A DNA stretch of 24,016 bases from CAZLPZ01 sp964561535 (GCA_964561535.1 CAZLPZ010000027.1:1-24016), one strand, 5' to 3'. Counted from the first letter of the stretch, positions 14,626-23,707 are shown. The notes: generated by a model not told the origin, from the sequence alone. Translations and numbers: made by a program.

Positions 14626-15795
14626 TTACAATTTCCCAGCCCATCCAAACTGCATCACCATATGGCGAATAAAAGGCACACGTGATGCCGTCATTAAACC
14701 GACCCGGCGCAAGCGGCGTAAAGCCGGGTGCGCCGTCATCACAATCGTATTTAACCCATGAACCGCGTTTGATTTAATGTGCATATCTTGCATGCGCAAG
14801 CGTGCAAAAGATTCAAGCACCGCCTTTGATCCTATATCTAATCCCAATCGATGGGCCCGAATAAAAACCGACCCTAATCCCTGAACGTCTTGCAACGACA
14901 TATTTAATCCTTGAGCCCCAGATGGTGGCAAAACATGCGCAGCTTCGGCCACCAATGCCATACGCGGGGCAATCATACGATCGGCACGTTGCCAGATGAC
15001 AGGCCAGCATTGCGGCGGATCGATAACCGTAATATCTCCCAGCAGATTACCCGTTTCGAATTGTAACCGCGCCGTAAAATCGATTGGAGATAATGCCAAA
15101 ATCTGTTCAGCGTCCACAGACCGCTCCATCCAGACAACACTGGATCGATGTCCTGATAACGGCACCAATGTAAATGGTCCGCCGGGACGATGAAATTCAA
15201 TCGATGTATCATGATGTGCCCCCGTGTGCGTGATTGCACACGTGATCGCGCTTTGTTGATAATCAATTTTATGGAACGTTATGCCCGCCAAATGACGCAC
15301 AACTGATTCCCGTCCGTCCGCCCCAATCACCACCATCGATTGATAAACACCAGTATTCGTTTTCATTTGAACATGATACGGGGATACATCAATCGATTGA
15401 ATCTCGCACGGAGCAGACACCTTAACCAACGGATGGGAAAGCACGCGTTTGACAAGTGCTGCATGAACATCGCCATTCCGGATATTTAAGGCGAAATAAG
15501 GGTGATGAATTTCAGTTGATGAAAAATGAACGCCCCCATGATTCCCCACCCCCTCATCAATCAATCGCAAATGCCGCAAGGGTGCCGCATCTGGGAATTT
15601 TTCTGGATCGACATCAACGCCACGTAAAATATCAACCGCAGGCCGTAACAAGGCCGCTGTGCGGTTATCCGCCCGTCCCGGTTTTACGGCCATACGGTCA
15701 ATCAAAACAACGTGCAGACCGGCATCCGCCAGTATCAACGCCTGCGACAATCCGGCAGGGCCCGCCCCCACAATGATGATTTCCGTTTTCGTCAT
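14626..15795 (-). CDS. UbiH/UbiF/Coq6-type FAD-dependent ubiquinone biosynthesis hydroxylase
   Basis: This 389-residue flavoprotein monooxygenase should hydroxylate the aromatic ring of a ubiquinone precursor, on the cytoplasmic face of the membrane. The FAD dinucleotide fold is at the N terminus (IIVGAGPAGLSQALILADAGLHVVLIDR, with GxGxxG at about 9-14). The mid-protein motif is VVIGADGRESVVR. The second FAD motif is ALVAEAAHVLPPSGAQGLNMSLQD, the AEAAH variant commonly seen in alphaproteobacterial UbiH-like proteins rather than GDAAH. Which ring position it modifies cannot be decided from sequence. It is divergent from grxC (37 bases apart) and is the first gene of a unit with the two-component pair. 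Confidence 0.88.
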   Translation of the reverse strand: MTKTEIIIVGAGPAGLSQALILADAGLHVVLIDRMAVKPGRADNRTAALLRPAVDILRGVDVDPEKFPDAAPLRHLRLIDEGVGNHGGVHFSSTEIHHPYFALNIRNGDVHAALVKRVLSHPLVKVSAPCEIQSIDVSPYHVQMKTNTGVYQSMVVIGADGRESVVRHLAGITFHKIDYQQSAITCAITHTGAHHDTSIEFHRPGGPFTLVPLSGHRSSVVWMERSVDAEQILALSPIDFTARLQFETGNLLGDITVIDPPQCWPVIWQRADRMIAPRMALVAEAAHVLPPSGAQGLNMSLQDVQGLGSVFIRAHRLGLDIGSKAVLESFARLRMQDMHIKSNAVHGLNTIVMTAHPALRRLRRVGLMTASRVPFIRHMVMQFGWAGKL

Positions 15796-15832
15796 AACAT
15801 CTTATACTCTTTTATAAACCAAAGGAAAATCC
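15796..15832. promoter_or_regulatory. Short divergent promoter region between ubiH-like gene and grxC
   Basis: Only 37 bases separate the two start codons. On the plus strand TATACT (15803-15808) is a possible -10 and AAAGGA is the grxC ribosome binding site. On the minus strand TATAAA or TATAAG could serve as -10. The -35 elements must lie inside the opposite genes and are not obvious. Confidence 0.35.
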
Positions 15833-16087
15833 ATGAAATCCGTTCAAATTTACACCAAAGATTACTGTCCTTATTGTGACAAAGCCAAGACTTTTTTTAA
15901 AATGAAAAATATCCCATACACGGAAATTGATATTACGCACGATACCGAAAAACAACAGGAAATGTTAACGCGCGCGGCCCCCCGCCGCACGGTGCCCCAG
16001 ATTTTTGTAGGCGAGAGTAGTATTGGAGGATATGACGATATGATGAAAATGCATACAGATGATACGTTTATGGATCTTATAAAATGA
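15833..16087 (+). CDS. grxC: Glutaredoxin 3 (dithiol)
   Basis: This 84-residue thioredoxin-fold protein reduces disulfides and glutathionylated proteins using glutathione. The active site CPYC is at residues 12-15, followed by the cis-proline motif TVPQIFV and the glutathione-binding GGYDD. Length and motifs are normal for bacterial Grx3. AAAGGA lies eight bases before the start. Its stop overlaps the start of the amidase gene by four bases (ATGA), so the two are translationally coupled. This pair is common in alphaproteobacteria. Confidence 0.96.
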   Translation: MKSVQIYTKDYCPYCDKAKTFFKMKNIPYTEIDITHDTEKQQEMLTRAAPRRTVPQIFVGESSIGGYDDMMKMHTDDTFMDLIK

Positions 16088-16935
16088 CATCTCTCCCGTC
16101 TGCCACAACTTTACGTACCGCCCTGATCCAAATGACATCCGGGCCGGATATTGCCGAAAATATCGAGACGCTGACCGATTTTGTTACGCGCGCCGCCCAT
16201 AACGGCAAGGCACGATTGGTTATTACGCCCGAAAATACATGCCATATCCGCGCCCAGATGTCCGAAAAGCGGCAAACCGCCCCCAAAGAACAAGACCACC
16301 CGCTTTTGGCCCACGCTGCCACGCTCTCACGTAATCTATCCCTTTATCTGATCCTTGGGTCTGTATCAATCCAGGGACCTCAGGAAAAATTATTGAATCG
16401 AACATACGTATTTTCCCCTGACGGTACGGTTCAGGCGACATATGATAAGATCCATTTATTTGATGCTGATTTACACAGCGGGCAAATTTTTCGCGAAAGC
16501 GATGTTTTCGCTCCCGGCGACCGCGCCGTGATCACCGATATTGATGGATTCAAAATTGGATTGACCATTTGTTACGATCTGAGATTCCCGCATTTATATC
16601 GAGCCTTGGCGCAAGCAGGTGCCGAAGTGATCATCGCGCCCGCAGCATATGCAACCGCAACGGGCCCCCTGCATTGGAGCCGATTGATCCATGCCCGCGC
16701 GATTGAAAATTCGGTCTATATGCTGGCCCCGGCACAAGTGGGCCAACATGCGGGGGAACGACAAACCTATGGCCACAGTATGATTGTGGGTCCTTGGGGG
16801 GATACAATCGCCGAACTTAATACAAACGGGCCAGGCATTTTATACACGACCCTTGATCATGGGGTTGTCGCGGGGGTACGAAACCAAGTACACTCGTTAA
16901 AGCACGATCGCCCATTTCAAATCAAAATCATATAA
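16084..16935 (+). CDS. Nitrilase-superfamily amidase (Nit1-like carbon-nitrogen hydrolase)
   Basis: This 283-residue cytoplasmic hydrolase has the complete Glu-Lys-Cys triad: Glu50 in VITPEN, Lys122 in YDKIHLFD and Cys163 in GLTICYDLRFP. The C-terminal AYATATGPLHWSRLIHARAIEN and YGHSMIVGPWGD segments are typical of the Nit1/Nit2 branch. Close relatives are deaminated glutathione amidases or omega-amidases. Coupling to grxC by a four-base overlap fits a glutathione-linked repair role, but the substrate is inferred. The start is set by the overlap. Confidence 0.92.
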   Translation: MTSLPSATTLRTALIQMTSGPDIAENIETLTDFVTRAAHNGKARLVITPENTCHIRAQMSEKRQTAPKEQDHPLLAHAATLSRNLSLYLILGSVSIQGPQEKLLNRTYVFSPDGTVQATYDKIHLFDADLHSGQIFRESDVFAPGDRAVITDIDGFKIGLTICYDLRFPHLYRALAQAGAEVIIAPAAYATATGPLHWSRLIHARAIENSVYMLAPAQVGQHAGERQTYGHSMIVGPWGDTIAELNTNGPGILYTTLDHGVVAGVRNQVHSLKHDRPFQIKII

Positions 16936-16958
16936 AATCCAACGAGAGGATATCGCAC

Positions 16959-18467
16959 ATGCAAGACACGTCATCTTCTCTTTTTATTGGGCACAGTCAT
17001 AAAAATGAAAGCCTTGCATTTAAATACGCCAATCGACACGGATTGATTGCCGGTGCAACAGGTACCGGTAAAACAATAACTCTTCAGGTCCTCGCCGAAG
17101 GGTTTTCGGCCGCGGGAATCCCTGTATTTTTAGCTGATGTCAAGGGTGATATCTCTGCCCTATGCCTTCCCGGTGCAGACGCCGATTTTTTAAAGAATCG
17201 TGCGGCCGATATTGGTCTTAAAAATTACATAGGAGAGTCCTATCCTGTGACGTATTTTGACGTCTTTGGTAAAAAAGGTCATCCAGTCCGCACAACAATC
17301 ACCGATATTGGGCCACTATTACTTGCGCGAATTCTTGATTTAAACGATATACAATCCAGCGTTTTAAACGTCGTATTTCATGTTGCCGATACACAAGGTC
17401 TTCCGCTTTTAGATATCGCTGATTTACGGGCCATTCTGACGTATATTTCTGATAATCCCGAATCCATTGGACAAGATATCGGGCATATATCCGCCGCAAC
17501 AATTGGAGTTATACAACGAAAATTAATCGAACTTGAAACTGAAAATGGTATTGGTTTTTTTGGTGAGCCCGCGCTTGATATTTATGACATGATGCGCGTT
17601 GATGACACGGGAAAAGGACATATTAATATTCTTGCGGCAGATAAATTAATTCAATCCCCCCGCCTATATACGGCTTTCTTACTGTGGATAATGGGTGAAC
17701 TATTTGAAGAATTGCCAGAAGTTGGTGATTTAGACAAACCAAAAATCATCTTCTTTTTTGATGAAGCCCATTTATTATTTGACAATACTCCACGCGCGCT
17801 CCTTGATCAAATTGAACAAGTCGTGCGTTTGATCAGATCAAAGGGGGTCGGCATTTATTTTGTAACGCAAAGTCCAACCGATATTCCAACAGACATTGCT
17901 GCACAATTATCCAACCGGTTTCAACATGCTCTGCGCGCTTTTACCCCATTGGGCCAAAAGGCCGTACGTGTCGCCGCCGAAACCCTGCGCCCGAATCCAG
18001 AATTTAATACGGCATCTGTTATTTCAGAATTAAATATCGGCGAGGCATTGGTCTCTACTCTTGAAAATAAAGGACAACCAAGTATGGTGTCCCGCACCCT
18101 GATCGCTCCACCCCGATCAAAAATAGGACCCGTTGATGATGCCGTTCGAGCAGAAATCATCGCGCTATCACCCCTTCGTGATAAATATTCACGCCGCATT
18201 GATCGCCATTCGGCTGCTGAAATGTTGCATCAACGCATTTCTCAAGTAGCCCAAGAGAAAGATAATCAAATATTAGCGGATCAAGTCCAACAAAAACCAT
18301 TACACCCAACCACAGAATCTCTCTCTCAACGCACAGTTGGGCGGCCCCGGGATACTTTGATTGAATCGGGGATGAAATCCGCAATTCGTGAGATTGGAAG
18401 TACAATTGGTCGTGAAATTATCCGCAGTGTCCTTGGAAACCTGACAGGTCGCCGCAGGCGGTATTAA
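16959..18467 (+). CDS. HerA-like DUF853 family ATPase (YjgR-type)
   Basis: This 502-residue P-loop protein of the HerA/FtsK clade has Walker A GATGTGKT (32-39) and Walker B KIIFFFDEAHLLF (Asp268, Glu269). A sensor-like region IYFVTQSPTDIP and an arginine-containing QLSNRFQHALRAF segment follow. The N-terminal IGHSHKNESLAFKYANRHGLIAG, DVKGDISAL and the C-terminal MVSRTLIAPPRSKIG match the DUF853 family. Such proteins are predicted hexameric DNA- or protein-translocating ATPases, and their function is not established. A good GAGAGGA precedes the start. The tail (about 410-502) is basic and variable. The flanking genes do not point to a particular pathway. Confidence 0.92.
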   Translation: MQDTSSSLFIGHSHKNESLAFKYANRHGLIAGATGTGKTITLQVLAEGFSAAGIPVFLADVKGDISALCLPGADADFLKNRAADIGLKNYIGESYPVTYFDVFGKKGHPVRTTITDIGPLLLARILDLNDIQSSVLNVVFHVADTQGLPLLDIADLRAILTYISDNPESIGQDIGHISAATIGVIQRKLIELETENGIGFFGEPALDIYDMMRVDDTGKGHINILAADKLIQSPRLYTAFLLWIMGELFEELPEVGDLDKPKIIFFFDEAHLLFDNTPRALLDQIEQVVRLIRSKGVGIYFVTQSPTDIPTDIAAQLSNRFQHALRAFTPLGQKAVRVAAETLRPNPEFNTASVISELNIGEALVSTLENKGQPSMVSRTLIAPPRSKIGPVDDAVRAEIIALSPLRDKYSRRIDRHSAAEMLHQRISQVAQEKDNQILADQVQQKPLHPTTESLSQRTVGRPRDTLIESGMKSAIREIGSTIGREIIRSVLGNLTGRRRRY

Positions 18468-18478
18468 AGAAAGATATC

Positions 18479-19117
18479 ATGAGCATTTTTATCACGGGCA
18501 ACACAACCACCCCAACATCTATGGTTATCATTTTACACGGATACGGGGCCAATGGCGAAGATCTGATCGATCTGGGTCGTGAATGGCAAAGCGCCTTTCC
18601 GAATACAATTTTTATTGCCCCCAATGCACCGCAACCATGCGAGTTATCCCCCCTAGGATATCAATGGTTTTCCCTGTCCGATTGGTCACCTGTTGCCTTA
18701 GACACCGGGGCCAAACGCGCGGCGCCTTGGGTAAATAATTTTATCGACACGCAACTTGCGACCTATAAAATCAAGCCTGAAAACCTTGTTCTATCGGGAT
18801 TTTCACAAGGAACTATGATGGCGTTATATGTGGGCCTGCGCCGTTCTGAAAAAATTGGGGGCATTTTGGGATATTCCGGCGCGCTTGTGTGCGCCGATGA
18901 ATGGCCATCGATCAATCTTCAAAAACCACCTGTGTGTCTGGTCCACGGTATTGCCGATAATGTTGTGTCGGTCGCCGCGTATTATCACGCCGCACAAATG
19001 TTTGAACAATACGAATTTGATTTTGAAGGCCATGTGTTGCACGGCCTGATGCACAGTATTAACCCCTATGGGATTGATATCGGCGCAAAATTTTTACAGC
19101 GCGTTTTGGGAAGATGA
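18479..19117 (+). CDS. Phospholipase/carboxylesterase family alpha/beta hydrolase
   Basis: This 212-residue serine hydrolase of the acyl-protein thioesterase/carboxylesterase II family (YpfH-like) has an oxyanion-hole region LHGYGANGEDLIDLG. The nucleophile is Ser109 in GFSQG. The remaining triad candidates are Asp160 in HGIADNVV and His192 in HGLMHSI. No signal peptide is seen, so it is likely cytoplasmic. It starts 11 bases after the DUF853 gene and ends five bases before the convergent comF stop. The natural substrate is unknown. Confidence 0.92.
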   Translation: MSIFITGNTTTPTSMVIILHGYGANGEDLIDLGREWQSAFPNTIFIAPNAPQPCELSPLGYQWFSLSDWSPVALDTGAKRAAPWVNNFIDTQLATYKIKPENLVLSGFSQGTMMALYVGLRRSEKIGGILGYSGALVCADEWPSINLQKPPVCLVHGIADNVVSVAAYYHAAQMFEQYEFDFEGHVLHGLMHSINPYGIDIGAKFLQRVLGR

Positions 19118-19122
19118 AAGAA

Positions 19123-19881
19123 TTATTCTAACTCGACACTCCGCATCACGCGCCCAATTGTAACCACATGCACGGCCTGGGCCCCTGCCCGTTTCAATGC
19201 CTTGGTACACGCGATCACCGTTGCCCCGGTGGTATACACATCATCGACCAGAAGAACTGACTTTCCCGCAAGGGCACGCGGATCAACCACGCGAAACGCC
19301 CCCGCGATATTCTCGGCGCGTTGCGCGGCAGTCATATACCCCTGGGATATCGTGCGTTTTACACGTACCAACGCCCCAGGAACGAACGGTTTTTGAAACG
19401 CACGCGCAATTCCCTTTGCGAGTAACCCCGCCTGATTATACCGCCGCGCCAGCATCCGAAATCGATGTAAGGGGACAGGAATCACCAGATCAATATCATC
19501 ACGACATTCAGCCGCTGCGCGAATCATCCAGGGAATAAAACTCGTGGTTAGATGCGTTTGATCGCCATGTTTAAAAGCCAAAATCATCGCGCGCGACACA
19601 TCATCATAGGCAAAAACGGCCCGCGCGCTGTCATAAGACGGCGGTTCAACCACACAAACGGGACAAATTTCATCGTCATGATCGACCGGAATATCGAACC
19701 GAATGCCACACCGTGCGCAAAATGGCCGTTCGATAAAATTCAATCGTCCCCATATTTTTGGGCTTAAAAGCCCAGGTTTTTCAACAATATCCCCAGATAC
19801 CGGGCATCGCGCCGGTAAAACGGCGTTTAAAACACCCCGGCCGATTGGAATCAAAGGTTTGATTTGATTAATAATATTCAT
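19123..19881 (-). CDS. comF: ComF-family phosphoribosyltransferase-like protein
   Basis: This 252-residue protein pairs an N-terminal zinc-binding region (Cys26, CARC at 55-58, CPVC at 73-76) with a type I phosphoribosyltransferase domain. That domain contains LAFKHGDQ, the RRYNQAGLLAKGIA region and the PRPP loop LLVDDVYTTGAT near the C terminus. ComF proteins take part in uptake of transforming DNA in naturally competent bacteria, but in many genomes the role is unknown. The frame extends to 20130 antisense to the next gene, but the conserved family start fits the ATG at 19879-19881. It is divergent from the large methyltransferase gene. Confidence 0.92.
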   Translation of the reverse strand: MNIINQIKPLIPIGRGVLNAVLPARCPVSGDIVEKPGLLSPKIWGRLNFIERPFCARCGIRFDIPVDHDDEICPVCVVEPPSYDSARAVFAYDDVSRAMILAFKHGDQTHLTTSFIPWMIRAAAECRDDIDLVIPVPLHRFRMLARRYNQAGLLAKGIARAFQKPFVPGALVRVKRTISQGYMTAAQRAENIAGAFRVVDPRALAGKSVLLVDDVYTTGATVIACTKALKRAGAQAVHVVTIGRVMRSVELE

Positions 19882-19894
19882 ATTATATTTTAAA

Positions 19895-19962
19895 ACGCCT
19901 TGTTCATTTTTTATTGCTATAATGACACTTATCGTATAAAATCCGCCCAATTCTAACCTCAT
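19895..19962 (+). promoter_or_regulatory. Divergent promoter region of comF and the methyltransferase fusion gene
   Basis: The plus strand has a perfect -10 hexamer TATAAT at 19918-19923, with only a poor -35 match about 17 bases upstream. A second AT-rich box (GTATAAAAT, around 19934) follows. A transcript from TATAAT would begin near 19930 and leave a leader of about 40-90 bases before the possible start codons. Confidence 0.4.
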
Positions 19963-20019
19963 GTGTGCTATATGGTAGAAGACCCCAACGATCAAGATAA
20001 AAATAAGGACGCTCAACTT

Positions 20020-22887
20020 ATGGCTGAAGGCGCTCCCGATATCCGAGCCGGATTGCGGCGGGCCGTTGGCCCCGCCCCCCCAACCCCATTGTCGGGAGAA
20101 ATGCCATCTGCCGATTCCCCTCTTCCCCACGACCCTGCCCCGATTTATGGATCTGTCGAACGTTTATTTAAAAACGATACCGAACGAGCCGATGCCTTAA
20201 AAATTATTCCGCCCTGGATTGTTAAAAAAGCATGGTTTGCGCTTGCCCACCTATTGCTTGAACCAGGCGCCACGATCGTTGATATTGGATGCCGTGATGG
20301 TGCCATGGCCTATACGATGGCGATCCTTGCCCCAAATATGAACTTTATCGGGTTGGATAAAAATAACGATACAATCACAACCGCCGCGGCCACCTATCAA
20401 CTCCCAAATCTTGAATTTCAGCAAGGCGATATTTTAGATCACGCCCTGTCTGACGGAATGGCAGACGCTGTGATTTGTAATTTCGTCTTACATGAAATTT
20501 TCTCGTCCAGCGATTTTAATCAACGTCTGGTGCGGCAAACATTGCGCGAATGTGGTAAAATTTTAAAACCGGGAGGACATTTATTTTTACGGGATTTCGC
20601 AGAACCCGTCAACGCCGATGAACTGGTCCTCATGGAAATGCCCGATATGCCCAGCAAAAGCACGCAGATTGAGGGGTTATCCGAACCGGATCTTTTGATC
20701 TGGTATTCAGAATATGCAACAATGCAAGATGAACCCGGCGCCTCTGGATTTTTCCTTGAAGAACTGCCGCCGCGTTTCCCCCGTACACGCCTGTTTCGAT
20801 TACCGCATAAATGGGCGTATGAATTTATTATGCGCAAGGATGCCCGCGCTAAATGGCAAGCCGAAGTACCCAAAGAATATACATTTTTTAATGAACGTGA
20901 ATATTACAAAACCTTAAATACTTTGGGTTTACGCGTGCTGTATTCTGCACCCCATTGGGATGATACCCATATCAAAAAACATTTTGAAAAGAATTTCCGA
21001 TTGATGGATGAAAACGGCACGCCTCTTGGGAATCCGGCGACCAGTTTTTCGGTGCTTGCCCAAAAAATTGATGCCCGCGACTCATTGCTGTTGACCGAAC
21101 GCCGAAAATCAAAAAATCAAGATTCAAGTTTTCATGTGACAACATATCGGAACGATGTAGATGGACGATTGATCGAAGTCGTATCCCGCGACATAAACAC
21201 AACAGAAATAATCCCGTTTACGATCATGAATGGCAATCGATTGGTTGTGTATTTACACGAAGGCGTGCCGCGTGGATTGGTCAATGCCGTTCCCCGCGGT
21301 GGGCGCAATCTGGACGGAAAGTTTTGGTGCGGCCATTTAACCGAAGCCATTGCCGTTGATTCAGGTATGATAACCGAAATTGAAACCGCGGGTATTACGG
21401 CGGTTAACCTTTTTATGCAAGATGCCTTGGGATTAAAAGTTTCTGTGGGGCAGTCATTGGTCGCCGGCCCTGGCTATTTCCCCAATCCCCGCTTTATCGC
21501 CGAGCGGATTGAAACACGCTTTATCAGTGTCGAACCCATGTTAGGTCGGTATATTCCCGGATTTGTGCGCGATGATATTCGTGGGTTTGCATCAACGGGT
21601 GCAATTAAGGCATTTGATGCACAATCTATTTTAAATGCAATTTCTGTGGGGGCCTTGCCATCCGGGAATTTAGAAATGCAACTCTTGATGCTGTTTTCCA
21701 TGCTCGATATCAATGTCACCGATTGGTCAGAAACACCGATGCTGCTCACGGAAGACGAGCCCATTAAAAATATGGTCAAAGTTTCTGATATTTTAAAACG
21801 TACCTCCCAAAAAGATAATAGATACAAAGAAATCCGTGGCGGTACGGGGAAAATAAAACTTGAAAAATCTATTTTTGTTGATGAAAATATGGACGTCGAC
21901 GGTATTAACAAGGGCCTTGCCGCACGCGATGTTGATTTTGCCGTGAACGAAGATTCAGGGATGAACGTCGCGGTGATTTTACCCTTAAGCAAACAACAAG
22001 ACGGCGAAGTTATGGCCGGGGTCATTATCGACTTTATGCCGATCCCACAACGATATCAGGGAAATGGCGAAATGATTACCCTGCCAACCCTGAACCTGCC
22101 CCGTGAAATTCAAAATATGGATATGGCTCGTCGATTTATTGCTGAAAAATTTGAAATTAAAATTGAACAAGTCGCCAAAATGGGTGAACCATATTTCTCA
22201 CATATCAGCATGACTCCGCAACGTATTTTCCCGTTTGCCATCAACGCACCACATTCAAAAATGGCAAAACCTAGCCATGGAACCCAAGCCTATGCTCCCA
22301 TGCGTGACCTGTCACAACTTCATTGGAAAGGCCTATTCGAGCGATATGACTGCGATCTTTTGAAAGTGACCGGCCGAGTCAATAAACGAAATTTCAGTCA
22401 GGTTGAAATGGGAATCAATTGGGGATTTGATATGCCCATGGTTGAAAAATATGCCAACACGCCATTTACCACCGGGGCAGTTGTCGATATGCGCATGAGC
22501 CCCGGGATGACCCATACCGCATCGCTGGCCCCCGCGCCCATGCGTGCCCCCAAAACACCCGAAGTGCCCGTCATCAAAAACAAAACGTCTACTCCCCTAA
22601 CACAAGCGGCCATGTCCCCACCGCCCGCCGCTCAACAAGGCACAGCCCTTCCCAGCAGCACTGACAAAATCAAGGCCGGGGATGTCATGCGTGTCTATAC
22701 CGGTGGCTTTGCATTTAACAATAAAAAATCAAGTAAAAGCGATACAAAATCCGGGTCAGGCGGAAAAACATCTGGTGGAAAATCGGGATCCCGGGCAAAA
22801 GGATCGCGCGACATAAAACCAGGGGCAGACCCCACCAAAAAGAAACCCTCAAACATCAATCTGCCACAACCGGAACCCAAAAATTAA
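20020..22887 (+). CDS. Large fusion: class I SAM methyltransferase, two degenerate Nudix-like regions, basic low-complexity tail
   Basis: The product is 955 residues when started at the ATG at 20020, which has AAGGA ten bases upstream; an ATG at 19972 and a GTG at 19963 are in frame but lack such a site. The methyltransferase domain (about 60-270) has motif I IVDIGCRDG (86-94), Asp113 in FIGLDKNN, ICNFVLHEIF and ILKPGGHLFLRDF. Residues about 405-510 read like a Nudix fold whose box is lost: LFMQDALG where REUXEEXG is expected, then GPGYFPNPRFIAERIETRFI. A second such region (about 645-745) has ARRFIAEKFE at the box, then PYFSHISMTPQRIFPF. The tail (from about 865) is Ser/Gly/Lys-rich. Cytoplasmic location is likely. 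Substrate is unknown; the Nudix assignment is inferred from pattern by eye. Confidence 0.75.
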   Translation: MAEGAPDIRAGLRRAVGPAPPTPLSGEMPSADSPLPHDPAPIYGSVERLFKNDTERADALKIIPPWIVKKAWFALAHLLLEPGATIVDIGCRDGAMAYTMAILAPNMNFIGLDKNNDTITTAAATYQLPNLEFQQGDILDHALSDGMADAVICNFVLHEIFSSSDFNQRLVRQTLRECGKILKPGGHLFLRDFAEPVNADELVLMEMPDMPSKSTQIEGLSEPDLLIWYSEYATMQDEPGASGFFLEELPPRFPRTRLFRLPHKWAYEFIMRKDARAKWQAEVPKEYTFFNEREYYKTLNTLGLRVLYSAPHWDDTHIKKHFEKNFRLMDENGTPLGNPATSFSVLAQKIDARDSLLLTERRKSKNQDSSFHVTTYRNDVDGRLIEVVSRDINTTEIIPFTIMNGNRLVVYLHEGVPRGLVNAVPRGGRNLDGKFWCGHLTEAIAVDSGMITEIETAGITAVNLFMQDALGLKVSVGQSLVAGPGYFPNPRFIAERIETRFISVEPMLGRYIPGFVRDDIRGFASTGAIKAFDAQSILNAISVGALPSGNLEMQLLMLFSMLDINVTDWSETPMLLTEDEPIKNMVKVSDILKRTSQKDNRYKEIRGGTGKIKLEKSIFVDENMDVDGINKGLAARDVDFAVNEDSGMNVAVILPLSKQQDGEVMAGVIIDFMPIPQRYQGNGEMITLPTLNLPREIQNMDMARRFIAEKFEIKIEQVAKMGEPYFSHISMTPQRIFPFAINAPHSKMAKPSHGTQAYAPMRDLSQLHWKGLFERYDCDLLKVTGRVNKRNFSQVEMGINWGFDMPMVEKYANTPFTTGAVVDMRMSPGMTHTASLAPAPMRAPKTPEVPVIKNKTSTPLTQAAMSPPPAAQQGTALPSSTDKIKAGDVMRVYTGGFAFNNKKSSKSDTKSGSGGKTSGGKSGSRAKGSRDIKPGADPTKKKPSNINLPQPEPKN

Positions 22888-22893
22888 GATGAC

Positions 22894-22918
22894 GTCCTTT
22901 CCCTGAAAGAGGGAGGAC
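22894..22918. repeat. Family B intergenic palindrome
   Basis: GTCCTTTCCCT and AGAGGGAGGAC around GAA form an imperfect hairpin of the family seen at 2945-2969 and 23722-23850. It lies six bases after the stop of the fusion gene and may end that transcript. Confidence 0.65.
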
Positions 22919-22948
22919 AAAATCTTTTAATCATGGTAATACGTCTCC

Positions 22949-23707
22949 ATGATCTTTTGTCCCAAACAACGCGCGCGAAATATCGTACGGTCAATGCCAC
23001 ATTTTGCGGCGCACGATTTCCTGGTGACCCGCGCGTGGGGGGACATTGCCGATCGCATTCAAACCATTAAACGCAATTTCGACCGCACGTTGATTTTATC
23101 AGGTCGCGGGGCCGACGCGGCACTTACCGGCTTAAAACACACGCACAAAATCAGCGATAACATCGCCATAACGGCCCCCGACGAAAACGGCATTTTAAAT
23201 ATCGAGCCCGGCACGTTTGATTTGGTGATATCGGTGTTTGATATGCATGTCGCAAACGACCTTCCGACTTTTTTATTCCAACTGCACGCGGCGTTAAACC
23301 CAAATGGCGCCTGTTTTATCGCAAGCCCCGGCGGCGAGACATTGGCGGATGTACGCGATTGTTTGACGCGTGCCGAAATTGACATCACCGGCGGCGCGCA
23401 CCCGCGCGTGCATCCGTGCATTGATCGCGCGGCTCTCGCCGGATTGATGCAGAACGCCGGGTTCGCCCTGCCCGTTGTTGACCACGATACAATCACAATT
23501 GATTATACGTCGAGCGCACGGGCGTTTACTGACCTGCGCCGTATGGGCGAGGGGAATTGCCTGGCCGAAAGGTCGCGCCGTTTTGCCCCGCGGAGTTTAT
23601 TTACACGGGCAGAAGAACTCTATCGCGGGATAACAGAGGCCCCCGCCCCTGGCCCCCTGCCCGTTCGGGTCGAGATTTTGCACGCGTCCGGGTGGGCGTC
23701 GGGTTAA
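22949..23707 (+). CDS. NDUFAF5/BioC-like SAM-dependent methyltransferase-family protein
   Basis: This 252-residue protein matches the alphaproteobacterial relatives of mitochondrial NDUFAF5. Family hallmarks are an N-terminal FAAHDFLV....IADRI region, FDLVISVFDMHVANDLPTF, FIASPGGETLADVRDCL, GGAHPRVHPCIDRAALAGLMQNAGFALPVVDHDTI and the C-terminal DLRRMGEGNCLAERSRR. Motif I (LILSGRGADA) is weak compared with the usual LDLGxGxG. NDUFAF5 acts in complex I assembly, where it hydroxylates an arginine of the NDUFS7 subunit; the bacterial role is inferred. Closeness to comF and grxC is a common alphaproteobacterial arrangement. No good ribosome binding site is seen, but family alignment supports the first ATG. 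The product is complete. Confidence 0.85.
   Translation: MIFCPKQRARNIVRSMPHFAAHDFLVTRAWGDIADRIQTIKRNFDRTLILSGRGADAALTGLKHTHKISDNIAITAPDENGILNIEPGTFDLVISVFDMHVANDLPTFLFQLHAALNPNGACFIASPGGETLADVRDCLTRAEIDITGGAHPRVHPCIDRAALAGLMQNAGFALPVVDHDTITIDYTSSARAFTDLRRMGEGNCLAERSRRFAPRSLFTRAEELYRGITEAPAPGPLPVRVEILHASGWASG

Noticed and set aside
19882..20130. N-terminal extension of ComF across the divergent gene start
   Set aside because: It would overlap the fusion gene and its promoter antisense, and the ComF family begins near the chosen ATG at 19881.
21474..22025. A 183-codon open frame on the minus strand inside the large methyltransferase fusion gene
   Set aside because: It is antisense to a long frame with clear domains, its composition is Ser/Ile-rich as expected for a shadow frame, and no ribosome binding site or family motif is present.
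23059..23496. A 145-codon minus-strand open frame inside the NDUFAF5-like gene
   Set aside because: It is antisense to a frame with strong family matches along its whole length.
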